Origin: Glandiceps talaboti
Taxonomy: Eukaryota > Hemichordata > Enteropneusta > Spengelidae
Direction of reading: 5' to 3'
Length of the DNA: 64,000 nucleotides
NCBI RefSeq assembly: GCF_964340395.1
Contig: NC_135561.1
Location: 13,842,461-13,906,460 of the forward strand
The notes below the pieces were generated by a model. It searched no databases. It was not told where the DNA came from and was given only the letters and a program-made list of their open reading frames with translations. The stretch's first letter is position 1. Each line of letters starts with the position of its first letter. Shown here piece after piece: positions 39,201 through 57,985 of this stretch. The position numbers were made by a program, and so were the translations under genes.

Positions 39201-41446
39201 ATATGGAACTCTACCTCCAGTCCGAAACCAATTACAAATCACATTGGGTCGCGATAACATCATCATGTTTGCATGAACGCTGCCGGGGGTGGGCAAAGGT
39301 TTCTGTGCTAGAGTAACGCCTTTGATTATACGTGAACGCAGATGATCGTTACGGTAGTAAGCCTAACGCGTACGTATAGGAACTAGCTTAGGCCAGGGGA
39401 AATGAAGCCTTCTCGTTGCGTAAAATGTAATGTTATTATATTTAAAGGTCGCTATAGGTAAATACGACTATTTTTAGAGTTTTATGCTATCAGAAATCCT
39501 GGGCATTAGGGTTTGATAGATATGAAGGATTGATTAGTAGCTATAGAGTAAACAAAGTGGGACCTTCCTGCCCATAACAAGCTAATGGCGTCAGTAAAAC
39601 GGAACTTATTTGTGCAGAAACCAGTGACGACAGTAAAGTGTGACTTACTTGTTCATAAACTGATGACGTCGGTATAAAAGTGGGCATACCTGTGAGAAAA
39701 CTGATGGCGTCACAGACATCAATAAAGCGGGACCTACATGCTAAAAACTGACGTCATGCTAAGACCTATCTGTGTAAAAGATGACGTTCACAGCTAGACC
39801 TATCGATATCGGCGCAAAAGATGACGTCAGTAAAACTAGACCTATCAGTGCCAAAGATGACGTCAGCAAAGCTAGACCCATCTGTACAAAAGATGACGTC
39901 AGCAAAAGTAGACATATCTGTGCACAAAGTAATGACGTAGTAAAGCGAGACATACCTGAGCAAGAAAATCCGATGTCTCCAGTATCCATTCACAGAAGGC
40001 ATTGCTATCGTATCTGACACTGTTGTCAGGGTCAAAGTTCATAGAAGTAAAAGTTCCTTCGAATCCGAGATAATGCTTGTCATTGCCACATCCCGAATCT
40101 GTGACAAAAGAAGAGTTCCGTCAAAAGTCAAACTTAAACCTAACCTAACCCACACTCTCTAGACAGACAGTTATCCCAGGAGTGAACATTTAAAGTGGAG
40201 GAAAATTGCATTTTCATTAATTACACTACTAAAGTAATTATGATTAGTTTATTTACATAGTTCGGTTTCTGAAAATAGAAGAAGTCCAAAAGAAAAGTAA
40301 CTGTCCCCAACTATCAGCTATAGATAACTCAACTGCTACATAACAGAATCGAAGAACCCAGAAATTCAAGATGGCTGATAGCAATTACAAACCATATGCC
40401 TCATTAGAATACTATTATGAGGTTTCAATTTGCCATTCTTATCAATATCAAGATCAAAGAAAAAAATACATCCACTTCAAATGAACGTAGAACACGACCT
40501 CGTCCAGGCAATCATCTTCATTAGGTGTAGATCTTGAAATATTTGTGTGATAATCAAACGCTGAAATCCTACGATATAATATCTTAGACATGCAAGAAAT
40601 AGTTTGATTTTGACTATCCGACATCAAAGTCAAAGGAAAGGAAACGACTGAATTGGATTAACACTTGGCACAGCATGTTGGAAGTACAGAGACTTAATTC
40701 ATTTGATAATTTGATAAGCACAGTTGTATGTGTGGCTTCTTTACATTTGCTTTACATAATATTTCACGTTCACAAACAAATAAGAAGTTCCCTTGGCATT
40801 TCATGTGCACATAAAGAGGTCATAAAACTATTCTTATCAAAGCATGATAGAAATGTAAAGACAAGTCTCTGCTGTTCTATTCCAGACAGCTGCTGTACTG
40901 TGCCAAGTGTTAATAATCAATTGTTTACTTCCCTTATCTGTGACATGTTCCGGTCGTCCACTGTGTGATGTAGTAGTTGTAGATGAGATGAGAGATGTTG
41001 TGGCTCCACTTGGCAAGATGTAGATAATAACTAGAATACCGTACAGTACGTTATAGTTCGCACTATTACAGCCTGTTTACATAGACCATTTACAGTAGCC
41101 ATACGGAATACTTAGTTTTCCTACTTTGTAAAAAAAATAGGAGTATGTGAAACAACATATGCTAAGTCCTTGTTCGTCACTCCATAAATTGTAACTCAAG
41201 ATTTTGTCGCAACGTGACAAGATTGCACTACAATGGAGTTAGGGGGAGGGGTCGAACCCAGACTAAAGGCAGAGCCGCATAATTGGCTAACCGCTTGGTC
41301 ATCACCGAACAACCCTGATGTCAAATGTATGATATGATAAACCCAATATTGTGTCAGATATATACTGTATACTATACGTTATTACCTCCTGGGTCTATCT
41401 GTCCCAAAGAAGCCGTGGCCAGCACTAGAAGAATAAAGACACGCAT
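33547..41446 (-). CDS. Secreted CUB - LDLa - trypsin-like protein with no catalytic triad (serine protease homologue), 9 exons, 465 aa
   Basis: Exons 41446-41386, 40098-39956, 38767-38530, 38225-38100, 37501-37389, 36555-36467, 35399-35131, 34400-34252 and 33756-33547 join in frame (1398 nt). Order: signal peptide (1-16), CUB domain (~24-146), LDL-receptor class A (~150-188), S1 peptidase-like domain (213-465). The S1 fold is intact: IIGG, CGATVLNAHW, ITGWG, DACVGDDGGP and paired Cys. The triad is not: His57 is Ser253 (TSASC for TAAHC), Asp102 is Asn303 (WNFALL for NDIALL), Ser195 is Asp399 (GDDGGP for GDSGGP). The residue before IIGG is Asp212 rather than Arg/Lys, so normal zymogen cleavage is also absent. 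Asp393 keeps the trypsin pocket residue. Such homologues usually act as binding or regulatory proteins in immunity, clotting or fertilisation; the role here is unknown. No stops or frameshifts, so probably functional as a non-enzyme. Confidence 0.88.
34252..34400 (-). CDS. Pseudoprotease exon 8: C168-C182 and pocket segment
   Basis: NVLLQANITVNDDEYCNDPS...LMCASTPSGNTDACV. The Cys168-Cys182 pair and Asp189 (DAC) are kept. Intron after DACV is followed by GDDGGP. Confidence 0.88.
34513..34903. mobile_element. MITE with AGCTAAAATGGTGTAGGCTT termini, copy 3
   Basis: Same orientation and internal blocks as 11415-11886 (GTGGGGATGCAGAAG, GGATCCTGCTGTGTTTATTG). Sits in an intron of the pseudoprotease gene. 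Confidence 0.8.
35131..35399 (-). CDS. Pseudoprotease exon 7: Asp102 region (Asp replaced by Asn)
   Basis: ITGNHNLDVTDPFEKLNDVR, LHPDYSPLKNTWNFALL, DICLPAQDDVFPGGTEAVIT, GWGDT. The position aligned with catalytic Asp is AAT (Asn). Confidence 0.85.
36206..36270. repeat. (CTGT)n microsatellite
   Basis: Tetranucleotide CTGT/CTGC run within an intron. Confidence 0.9.
36467..36555 (-). CDS. Pseudoprotease exon 6: His57 region (His replaced by Ser)
   Basis: AALMQSFEHKCGATVLNAHWLLTSASC split by the Cys58 loop; the catalytic-His codon is AGC (Ser). Flanked by aaaatgtag and gtaagt. Confidence 0.88.
37389..37501 (-). CDS. Pseudoprotease exon 5: linker and IIGG start of S1 domain
   Basis: ECGRPQIEP...PGIDIIGGSEAVPGSWPWQ. 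C195 is the usual linker Cys bonded to the S1 domain. IIGG is preceded by Asp, not a basic residue. Confidence 0.88.
38100..38225 (-). CDS. Pseudoprotease exon 4: LDL-receptor class A module
   Basis: One exon encodes the whole module: six Cys with ...FCLPIDERCDGKVDCPSGEDEDGC. The DERCDG...DC..GEDED acidic residues form the usual calcium site. Confidence 0.9.
38530..38767 (-). CDS. Pseudoprotease exon 3: second half of CUB domain
   Basis: AIQLDFDYLSVENAVNCIYDSVTAYDG...LRVYCGHSTP...MRVEFISDDSTEYFGFLGRW: CUB strands with the third and fourth Cys and the aromatic-rich final strand. Confidence 0.85.
39014..39386. mobile_element. MITE with long terminal inverted repeats, copy 1
   Basis: The left end CTAGTTCCTATGCGTAAGCG is mirrored by CGCGTACGTATAGGAACTAG at the right. 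Internal blocks GCGCATGTCAGTAGTAAT and CTCCACCTCCAGTC-like sequence are shared with 42557-42923. Non-coding, intronic. Confidence 0.7.
39540..39955. repeat. Intronic minisatellite (~38-42 bp unit) with TGACGTCA and donor-like motifs
   Basis: About ten diverged units begin right at the donor of exon 2. Each has, on the minus strand, a donor-like ACAG-RTAKGTCT segment, then RCTTT, then TGACGTCAT. At least four units keep an exact or near-exact TGACGTCA palindrome. Confidence 0.75.
39956..40098 (-). CDS. Pseudoprotease exon 2: first half of CUB domain
   Basis: Between gtcacag and gtatgt. Reads DSGCGNDKHYLGFEGTFTSM...AFCEWILE; C24 and the FCEWIL segment are typical CUB positions. Its donor is followed by the splice-site-like minisatellite at 39540-39955. 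Confidence 0.8.
40780..40960. repeat. Dispersed repeat fragment, copy 1
   Basis: Shares ordered blocks with 48810-48970: TGTRCACATAAAGAGG.CATAAA, TTCTTATCAAA, then GTGTTA.TAATC and TTACTTCCC. Function unknown. A 97-codon plus-strand ORF across it has no family features. Confidence 0.6.
41386..41446 (-). CDS. Pseudoprotease exon 1: signal peptide
   Basis: MRVFILLVLATASLGQIDPG followed by the donor ggtaat. A short hydrophobic core with small residues at -1/-3 is a clear signal peptide. The 5' UTR lies within the ~100 bp upstream. Confidence 0.8.
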
Positions 41447-42556
41447 GGTTGACAATCTACTGTCGCTCACCAAACGAATGTCTTTTACAGTAAATGTATC
41501 ACACTCTATGTAAAATGACGAACTGTTGAAAACCGTGTGAATATGACTTATGTCATCATCTGTTTATGATGACTATGGCTGATTTTACTTCGGTACGTGT
41601 CATATGTAAATACATTATGTATCTATTTCTGGATTAGTTTAACATGGTCTGCAGATCTGGCCAAATGCATAGACAATCTAACTTTTAATGTATAATTGCC
41701 CCCCAGGGGTGGGGGAGTGTTATTACAATGGGCTCTGTCCGTCCGTAATGTCATTTCTCAGACATGCACTATCCGATTTTTTGTCAAACCTAACACAAAA
41801 GGTGACAGATCATAATGGGATGTATGCATGTCAATATGTTTTTAATATATGCAAATTTGATCGCATGGCAGCCATATTTGGAATTACAAATCATTCTTTT
41901 ACCACAAAACTCAAAATCTATAATTCAAGTGTCTACCCCGATATTATGAGATACAAATTATTTTTGGAGACCATGAGCTTTGACCTTCGGGGTCAAATAT
42001 TAATATCAAGCCAATTCCTACCTATTACAGACACTTTATAATGTTCACATATTGCCAATTTCTTTTAAATCATGTTTACAAGTAATATTAAAGAAAGGAA
42101 CTATAAACATATATTGTTGGTGCTCATATCACTTTTACAGAATGGCAGACATATTTGTAGTTAATAAACTCATTATTTACTGCATAACTCGAAAACGGTA
42201 GCGAGTCCAATCAAGTGTCTACCCCATGTTATCAGATCCGATCTGTCTTTTTGACCTTGACCTTCAGGCCTTATTATCAAAGCCAAGTCAATTCCTGCCT
42301 ATCACAGACGTTGTAGTATTTAGTTGCTGTATTATTTGATTGTGTTGCAAATTTCAACCCTTAGTTTTTCCCTTTTTTTTCAACGACAGTTGGTCAAAAT
42401 AATATGAAATAATTGTATTGAGTTGTTCCATAATACAGCAGAAAGCGAGGTTTCAGCTAAAGACACAAACTTAAACTGTTGATCTATTGAGCGTAGGAGA
42501 CTGTCTTTGCTTATATCCACATTAGGGTGGCATTTGAACCATTTCTGATGACTTCC

Positions 42557-42923
42557 TAGTCTAGACTTCTAAGTTGGTACAGTATGTATTAAAAACTTCA
42601 TTACTGATACCAGTCTAGTCAAGACAGTTACTAAAGGTGTTAAATTGTGGCGCTTTCCTGTAGTGAATGAAGCGCAAAGGGTGCATGTCAGTAGTAATCC
42701 ATCACAAACGTTTTTGACCTTTCTAACGTTTCTAGGACTGCACTGATATGCAAATGTCCAACCAGGACTCCACCTCCAGTCTGTTTAAACTAAAATCTTG
42801 TGGGGACGCGACAACGTCAATGGGGGCACAGATATATGTGTTCAAACAACTGTCTTGATTAGACTGGTATTAGTAATGAAGTTTTTAATACGTAATACTG
42901 TGCCAGTTTAGAACTCTAGACTA
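42557..42923. mobile_element. Mutator-like MITE with 9-bp target duplication
   Basis: Terminal inverted repeats of about 70 bp run from TAGTCTAGACTTCTAAG to CTAGACTA (AAAAACTTCATTACTGATAC versus its inverse). The element is flanked by a perfect 9-bp direct repeat ATGACTTCC (42548-42556 and 42924-42932). Long TIRs with 9-bp duplications are typical of Mutator-like transposons. Confidence 0.8.
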
Positions 42924-44229
42924 ATGACTTCCATAATCTTGCAGAGTATAAGTTTGGGGGACTTCCGATGTTTACACTATTTGGATTTCAGATTGATTAA
43001 AAACGTATAAGGACGGCACAGCTGTTACCTAATAGTTGAATCTTTGCATCGAAGAATAACAGCTTTAGTTTTGCATCTATCTTGGTAAGCCGAAAACCTG
43101 GTGTCCAGAGTAATAACAAGTTACAATAAAACATACATATCATGATTTTACAGATAGATTAATTCATTGAGTTGGCAACCATAGGAAATTCGAAAGGATA
43201 GTGATCAAAGCAAAGTAAACTGGAGTAAAAATCCAACACTGCAAACACTGCATGGATTCAGCATACTTGAAATCACTCAGTACTTTATTGAATTGTTAAG
43301 AATCTTCTCAAGTTACAATTATTTGATAACCCAATTGAAAATCTGAGAACAAATTAAAAACAAGAAAAGAATATACAGTAAACGCATCGTGTTATGCTTA
43401 TATATGACAAAGTATTACATACATTTTAGCTCCTCATAATAATTTTCAAGAGTTAGAAATTCTAAATAAATATATTTTCCTAAATATATCGATATCTAAA
43501 ATATATAATTTCATTTATCAATACGAATATAGAGCTGTTTTTAGAGAAATGGTCCTTTAGGAGCTGAAACACTAATATTAAGTAATTAAGTAAAGAATAT
43601 CTTCTCTTCTCGTATTTATACCGTAACAACCATAATGTGTTCCACTGTTGTCTTATTTTAGCTGTCACAGTTCTTGGATGATTAATATAATATTCAAACT
43701 ACTACTTATATTATATCACAGGTAAGCGCTTTTATAAGCGTTTGAACTGAAAATAAGAAATGTATACATTGGTCGTTCTACGTCACAAAAACGTGGGTCT
43801 ACGTTGTTGGTTTTACGGTATATATCCCCTTTCAGTATCTGTCTGCTCCTGTTTTATATTTCGTGTCTGTCGACGCCTCTAAGATAACTAATAGTGTTGT
43901 TAATAGTGCGAGCCTGTGTGAATACTCAATAGAGTCAACAGGATACGTTTGGAGTATTTTGTGAGGACATATCTAATATTGAAAATATACTTTGTTTTAT
44001 TTTGTGTTGTTTTGTTTTTTTGGTTTGTTGTTCTATTATTATTCTGCAACTATGTTGCATAGATTTTTTTTTACACTTACTCGTTATCTTGTTAATGAAC
44101 AAATTCCGAATTAAAAAAATCCTATCAATGAAATCACTTCATTGTGATGTGGTTTCACACCAGGTCTTTAGATTATAGATTTACTGCTTATGAGTCCCGT
44201 TCACAATATTAACGGTTTTTACATACATT

Positions 44230-44527
44230 AGCTGACACTTTAAAGGTGCAAAGCTAAAGCAAGTCTGTGTTTGTAACTCCTTGCATCGCAAAAAGCTTTT
44301 AAAATAAAAGTGTAATAAGATTGTTATTGTATGAACAATAAAAAATATTTTTACAATTTTTGTTAAAGCTATTAATCTTTTGCAATTTATTGACTCACAA
44401 ACACAGACTTGAAATATGTTGTTTCATATTGATTTTTCAAGTAAAAAGCCATGATAAAATTGTTTTTAAGTAAAAATCTAAAATAAATTAACCAATCCCC
44501 ATCGATCCATACATGGCCACTTTAAGA
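44230..44527. mobile_element. GGCCATATGG-type MITE, third copy
   Basis: Begins CACTTTAAAGGTGCAAAG and ends CCAATCCCCAT...CATACATGGCCACTTTAAGA. Internal blocks match 21157-21701. Confidence 0.6.
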
Positions 44528-44726
44528 GTGGTAGCACACTTGCTAACACAGACGTCTATGGTGTTAACATTTGATGGCTAACAAGTTTGAGGACACCTTC
44601 ATTGCGTGATAGTGTCCCGTTATCTGAGACCATGTTTGAAACAATGGTAATGAAACCAAGAGGAGTATAATAACATTGAACCTCCGAGAAAAATGTTATT
44701 TTCAGGTATTTTGGATTCAATGTTTT

Positions 44727-53428
<8,702 letters not shown>

Positions 53429-56399
53429 TTTGGTAGATTACGTCACCTAATTGTTGTAAAAGTACAGCATTTATACTAATCTAAATCAAAATGAACTTCC
53501 ACACAAGCCAGGCGCATGCGTAAATCCAAGTATATAGGTTTTATAATGTATTTAATTATCATTGTTAACGACATCATCGTGACTGGCACATCTATTGTGC
53601 TATCGTACCAGACGTACGCATCTACGCATGTCAGTGTACAGTCTGTCTGCGCTAGAGTTGCTAGTTGCATAACACACACAGTTGCAAGGACCTTCGTCAT
53701 CGATCAGCTGATTACTATTGTGACGTCATACACCACTTTTACTTCATAAAATCGATGGATTTTTGACAGTATTCATAAACACACATAGCATTCTATTTCA
53801 TCTCCGATTTCGGTCGGTCAACTTACCTAGCTGGCGTCATTTTTCAGCTTATATATAGTTTCAGTATCTGTTCATAAAATCTGGCGTGAACTATGACACG
53901 AATTATCGGACGAACACTCTGTTTGTTTGTCAGTTCACAATAAAACGTTGCATTCACGAACGCGTACGTACCCCTATGATATCATGCGTGCACCAATCAT
54001 TTCATTTCAGCAGTCGTACTCCACGGCATTAGTTTGAAACATCCGCTACGATCATTTCATTAAAATATACAGTCGTATATCACAAAAGGCTGGTCGAATA
54101 TCATCGTTAAGTCAGTGAACATGTTGTTACGAAATACTAGTACTAGTATGTGGTATACACATTGTCGTTCAAGGTCGATGCGCAAAGAACATTTTTGAAA
54201 TACACGCGCATGCTTACGTAACCTTGGCTGCGATGCCTACTGTTCGAAACACCAGAAGCTTACCTTATGCATTTATACCAATCTAGAGTATTTTAAAGCG
54301 GGACTCTTGTCCGGGGGGGGGGGGGGTATTTTCTAATTGTTCGAGTAGAGGTTACATAATACTATATAAATAAGCGGGAGTTTTGTCAAGTGGTATTTTA
54401 CATTCGACCAGTATAGTATATGTAAGGTTATTACAGGCTGTATAGAAGCCATTGGACCAAATTGATCTCAAAGTTGACAATCAATCCAACCAGGGTTACA
54501 TTCTACTCAATCTGATTAAAATCCGATGTAGATGTCGGGTAATCATTCATTGCTATTTTACCTTCGTTATTTTGCCTGAATTGACCTTTGTGGTATATGT
54601 TTACGTTTTTAGCCTGATTGCCTCCTCTCGCGATCAGGCTAAAAACGTAAACATGTTCGAATGATTAGCCGACATCTACATCGGATTTTAATCAGATTGC
54701 ATTCTACTTTGACTCACTTGTTTTACATTTTTATTTAACTGTATTATTTTGTGATTTTGGCATGATCCCACCGCTGCCACTAGTTCCAAATCCTATTGCT
54801 ATAACATCCCACCACTGCCACCACTGTAAAGTAATATCATAACATATCATTTTGCATGGTATCACGGTATATATTTTATTTTTGGGGTAAAGCAAACTGT
54901 TGATTATTTACACAAATTATTTCTTTGTTGCTTGAAAATGAAATTCAGATAATTTATCATGCTCCTCATGAAACCGAAGCTCTAAGAAGGTGTTGTCTTG
55001 ACACGTGGAAGTATTCAGTAGTTATGTATCTATATCACTGCTACAGGTAAATTTGTTTGGTTTGAGTTTAAAAATTTAGTTCAGTTTACTTTTTGATTAA
55101 TACAGGATTTATTCGGTTAATTTACACAAATAAATGTGATCACAACATATCATGCTAAGAATTACCACATACTTAATAATTTTTGGTCGAAATTTGTCCA
55201 AAATTTTAGTTTCCACTAATGAATAATAATAACAAACCGTAATTTAAAAGTAATTATTATTTTCGATTATTCAGTTTTTAATTGTTGTTGTTCATCAGCT
55301 AGGGACTATAATTTCTACAAGGACATCTTTAAGATAATAACAAAACGGCCCAACAGGGCGCGCGTAAATTTTCCCTATATAAAGTTTTACCCGTTTGATT
55401 TTCGTGTTGATTGCATTTTAATTTGTAAACATATTTCCATCGAAAAATAACTCATTTTTACGTGTATCCCTTTGTGTCGTAGATACGTCAGTTGGGCAAG
55501 TCGCGATACATTTTGCGATCAATCGATACATTGTTATTCTTTAATGAAAATTCACCCTGTTTTCCACTTCCAACATAGCCTTATGCACAAATAAATCTGC
55601 AATGCTGTATTCAACTACTGAAGCTGACAAAATGACAAATTATTTGAATTTTTGATCACTGTATAGTAGGATTTCAACGGGATATCGACCAAGTGCACTA
55701 TCAACATGCACATAATATAGACTGCGCAGACCATGTCCACACAACCGGTAAACCAGCAGTTCAATCTTGTTGACCACACTAATTCCACACACAGTCACTC
55801 TGTGCCCTCATATACACCAGAATTCAATGGGATGGGCTAAGAACTAACCCCCTTGATAGGAAAAAAATAGTGACTAGCCACAGTGAAGGATGTCTTGGTT
55901 GTATCTTGAATGGTCGCTACAAAACGCAGACCAGGCCAGAGTTTTATTGTTCAGATTCAGTTTCATATTTAGGTCCGAACTTACACCAGTTTAGGATATT
56001 TCTTTATGTTCGATTTAGAGTTTAGGTTTGCTTAGATTAGTTTATCTATATTAAAATTGTGAATAAATTTTCTAAAACTGACAACAATTGTCACTAAAGT
56101 TATGAATAATTGTTTGGTGTGCCAAAACCTGCTAAACGGTGGCTATATTTGTCTTAGCATTCTAAAATTTGTCATCGTAACTCTGGTAGTATAACACACA
56201 CAGATTTCATTCAAGTGCCTACCCCTATAGCGAGCTTTGATGTTGACCTTTCTTACAGGGTCACACTTCCTAACTTTCCATGGCTCATTCCTATTAAGTG
56301 ATACTTTATTGTAGATCAGTAATGCAGTATTATACTCGGTGCCTTGAACCATGAGCAAAATCTTTAAGTGTTTTTATTTCCGTTAATCAGTATATGTCA
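53429..56399. other. Interval between the two transporter genes
   Basis: Holds the promoter region of copy A (53.4-54.3 kb) and the 3' end of copy B. Minus-strand AATAAA sites at 56373-56378 and 56304-56309 are candidate poly(A) signals for copy B. A nested hairpin element lies at 54506-54702 and a G run at 54313-54326. No further gene seen. Confidence 0.5.
54506..54702. mobile_element. Nested fold-back MITE
   Basis: Outer arms begin CTCAATCTGATTAAAATCCG and end CGGATTTTAATCAGATTGCA. A second, perfect 20-bp inverted repeat (54599-54618 versus 54633-54652, GTTTACGTTTTTAGCCTGAT) lies inside, with a 14-nt loop. The terminal sequence links it to 2098-2190 and 59194-59664. Confidence 0.8.
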
Positions 56400-56647
56400 T
56401 CAGATGGTAGTCATACATTCTGCAACCAGCAAATCGTTGGTTCCTCCTTGGTTCGGAATTTTGCTCTCCGTGACATCAGACGTTTGGCGTTTCCTTTTCA
56501 AAAGTTTATCCACCACTGGTAGAAGCATTGTAACTATGGCCCCTATCACCAAGACTATAGCAGAGAGCCAGAAAGCGCCATCATAGCTTCCAGAGGTATC
56601 ACGCATCCATCCTAACAATTGTAAACACAGTTCCCAAAAGGGGTTTA

Positions 56648-56707
<60 letters not shown>

Positions 56708-57944
56708 CGTGTGCGTGCGTGCGAGCGCGCACTCCTGCTGGGTATAAATATTTCGCCGTAAATTTAGCGTATTCCGTAATGTCCATTCCTTATTCAATCT
56801 TGGGTACCCATAGTTGCTGTCATCTATTTATATAAAATTTAGGTATGTAGATAGGATGTATACATGATATTAGGAACAAAGGTGGGGTTGCTTTTAATTT
56901 AGCTGAATATCTTTATTCTCAAGGGACCCAGAAAGGGGATTTTCAAGAACCTCGACTTGTGCAATTATGAATAAACCCATTATGCATTGTGTTCGTATGT
57001 TCCTGTGTGACTTTTGATGATTTGCCCTCTACATATATCGTGATATTATATTATGCTCAAGCCAATATGAACAAAAAATATGGTATATATACTTCAACAC
57101 AACAACGTGCGTCTATGTCACGACAACTCGTGTCTACGTCACTGGTTCTGCTGTGTTCGAAATATCAGTCAACAAGTTCAAAATTTCCATTACTTTCTCC
57201 GATTTTTCTTTGATATTACTGGCGCTGGTATAATTATGTTATTCTCCAATATTTTTCTCCATTCAGCCAGAAAGTACTTTTGACCTAAGGGTGGTCCATA
57301 CTCGTCTAGCGACTCGTAGTAACAAAGGCCTCTTAGGTCACTCGTATTTTGCCTTGGCTGAACTAAGAAAAATATTGGGGAATAATATCTAAGTATGTTT
57401 GCGTATGTGCTGTATATGAACAAGCGGTGATTTTGATGACGCTGTTACGTACCCGAGAGTGGTCCAATGAATAACCCCGTAATGCCTTCTGCTTGTCCAA
57501 CAGATGACAGTCCATATCCCATCCTTTTTGCACCCAGAAAATATGAGACAACCACGGGGACCATGACTATATATCCACCAAGGCCAATGCCGAACATAAT
57601 GACATATATCATTTGAGCTGTAGAGCAAGAAACGTATGCAATCGTCAATCTTAAAAACAAATAATTGGCCGGGTGTACACAATTACGATTGCCAATTTTG
57701 TTTTGCCCTGACATAATTCATAATTGGCAATCAACATGTTATTCTACCTACCAGGCATTGTCAGATCTTTTCACGAGCTACTTTCTAGTTGAAATGAGGT
57801 AAGAATTATTCTAATGATGATGTCTTCTATCAATTGTGAGAAGATAAATACTATCTGAACATTAAAGTACCTTTTCAATTGTACAATTAATAAGCGAATA
57901 GTTCTGGCGACTTTTAGCTTACAATAGTTTACAGAAACACAGGC

Positions 57945-57985
<41 letters not shown>

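Larger units (their letters stand above)
41447..44726. other. Gene-free interval between pseudoprotease and transporter genes
   Basis: Includes the likely promoter of the pseudoprotease (no clear TATA read), two diverged ~270-bp related units (41690-42350, marked by GTGTCTACCCC and CAATTCCTRCCTATYACAGA), a MULE-like MITE and a GGCCATATGG-type MITE. No gene seen. AATAAA on the minus strand at 44385-44390 is a possible transporter poly(A) signal. Confidence 0.5.

Noticed and set aside
40675-40968. 97-codon ORF
   Set aside because: Overlaps a dispersed repeat also found at 48810-48970; not a gene.
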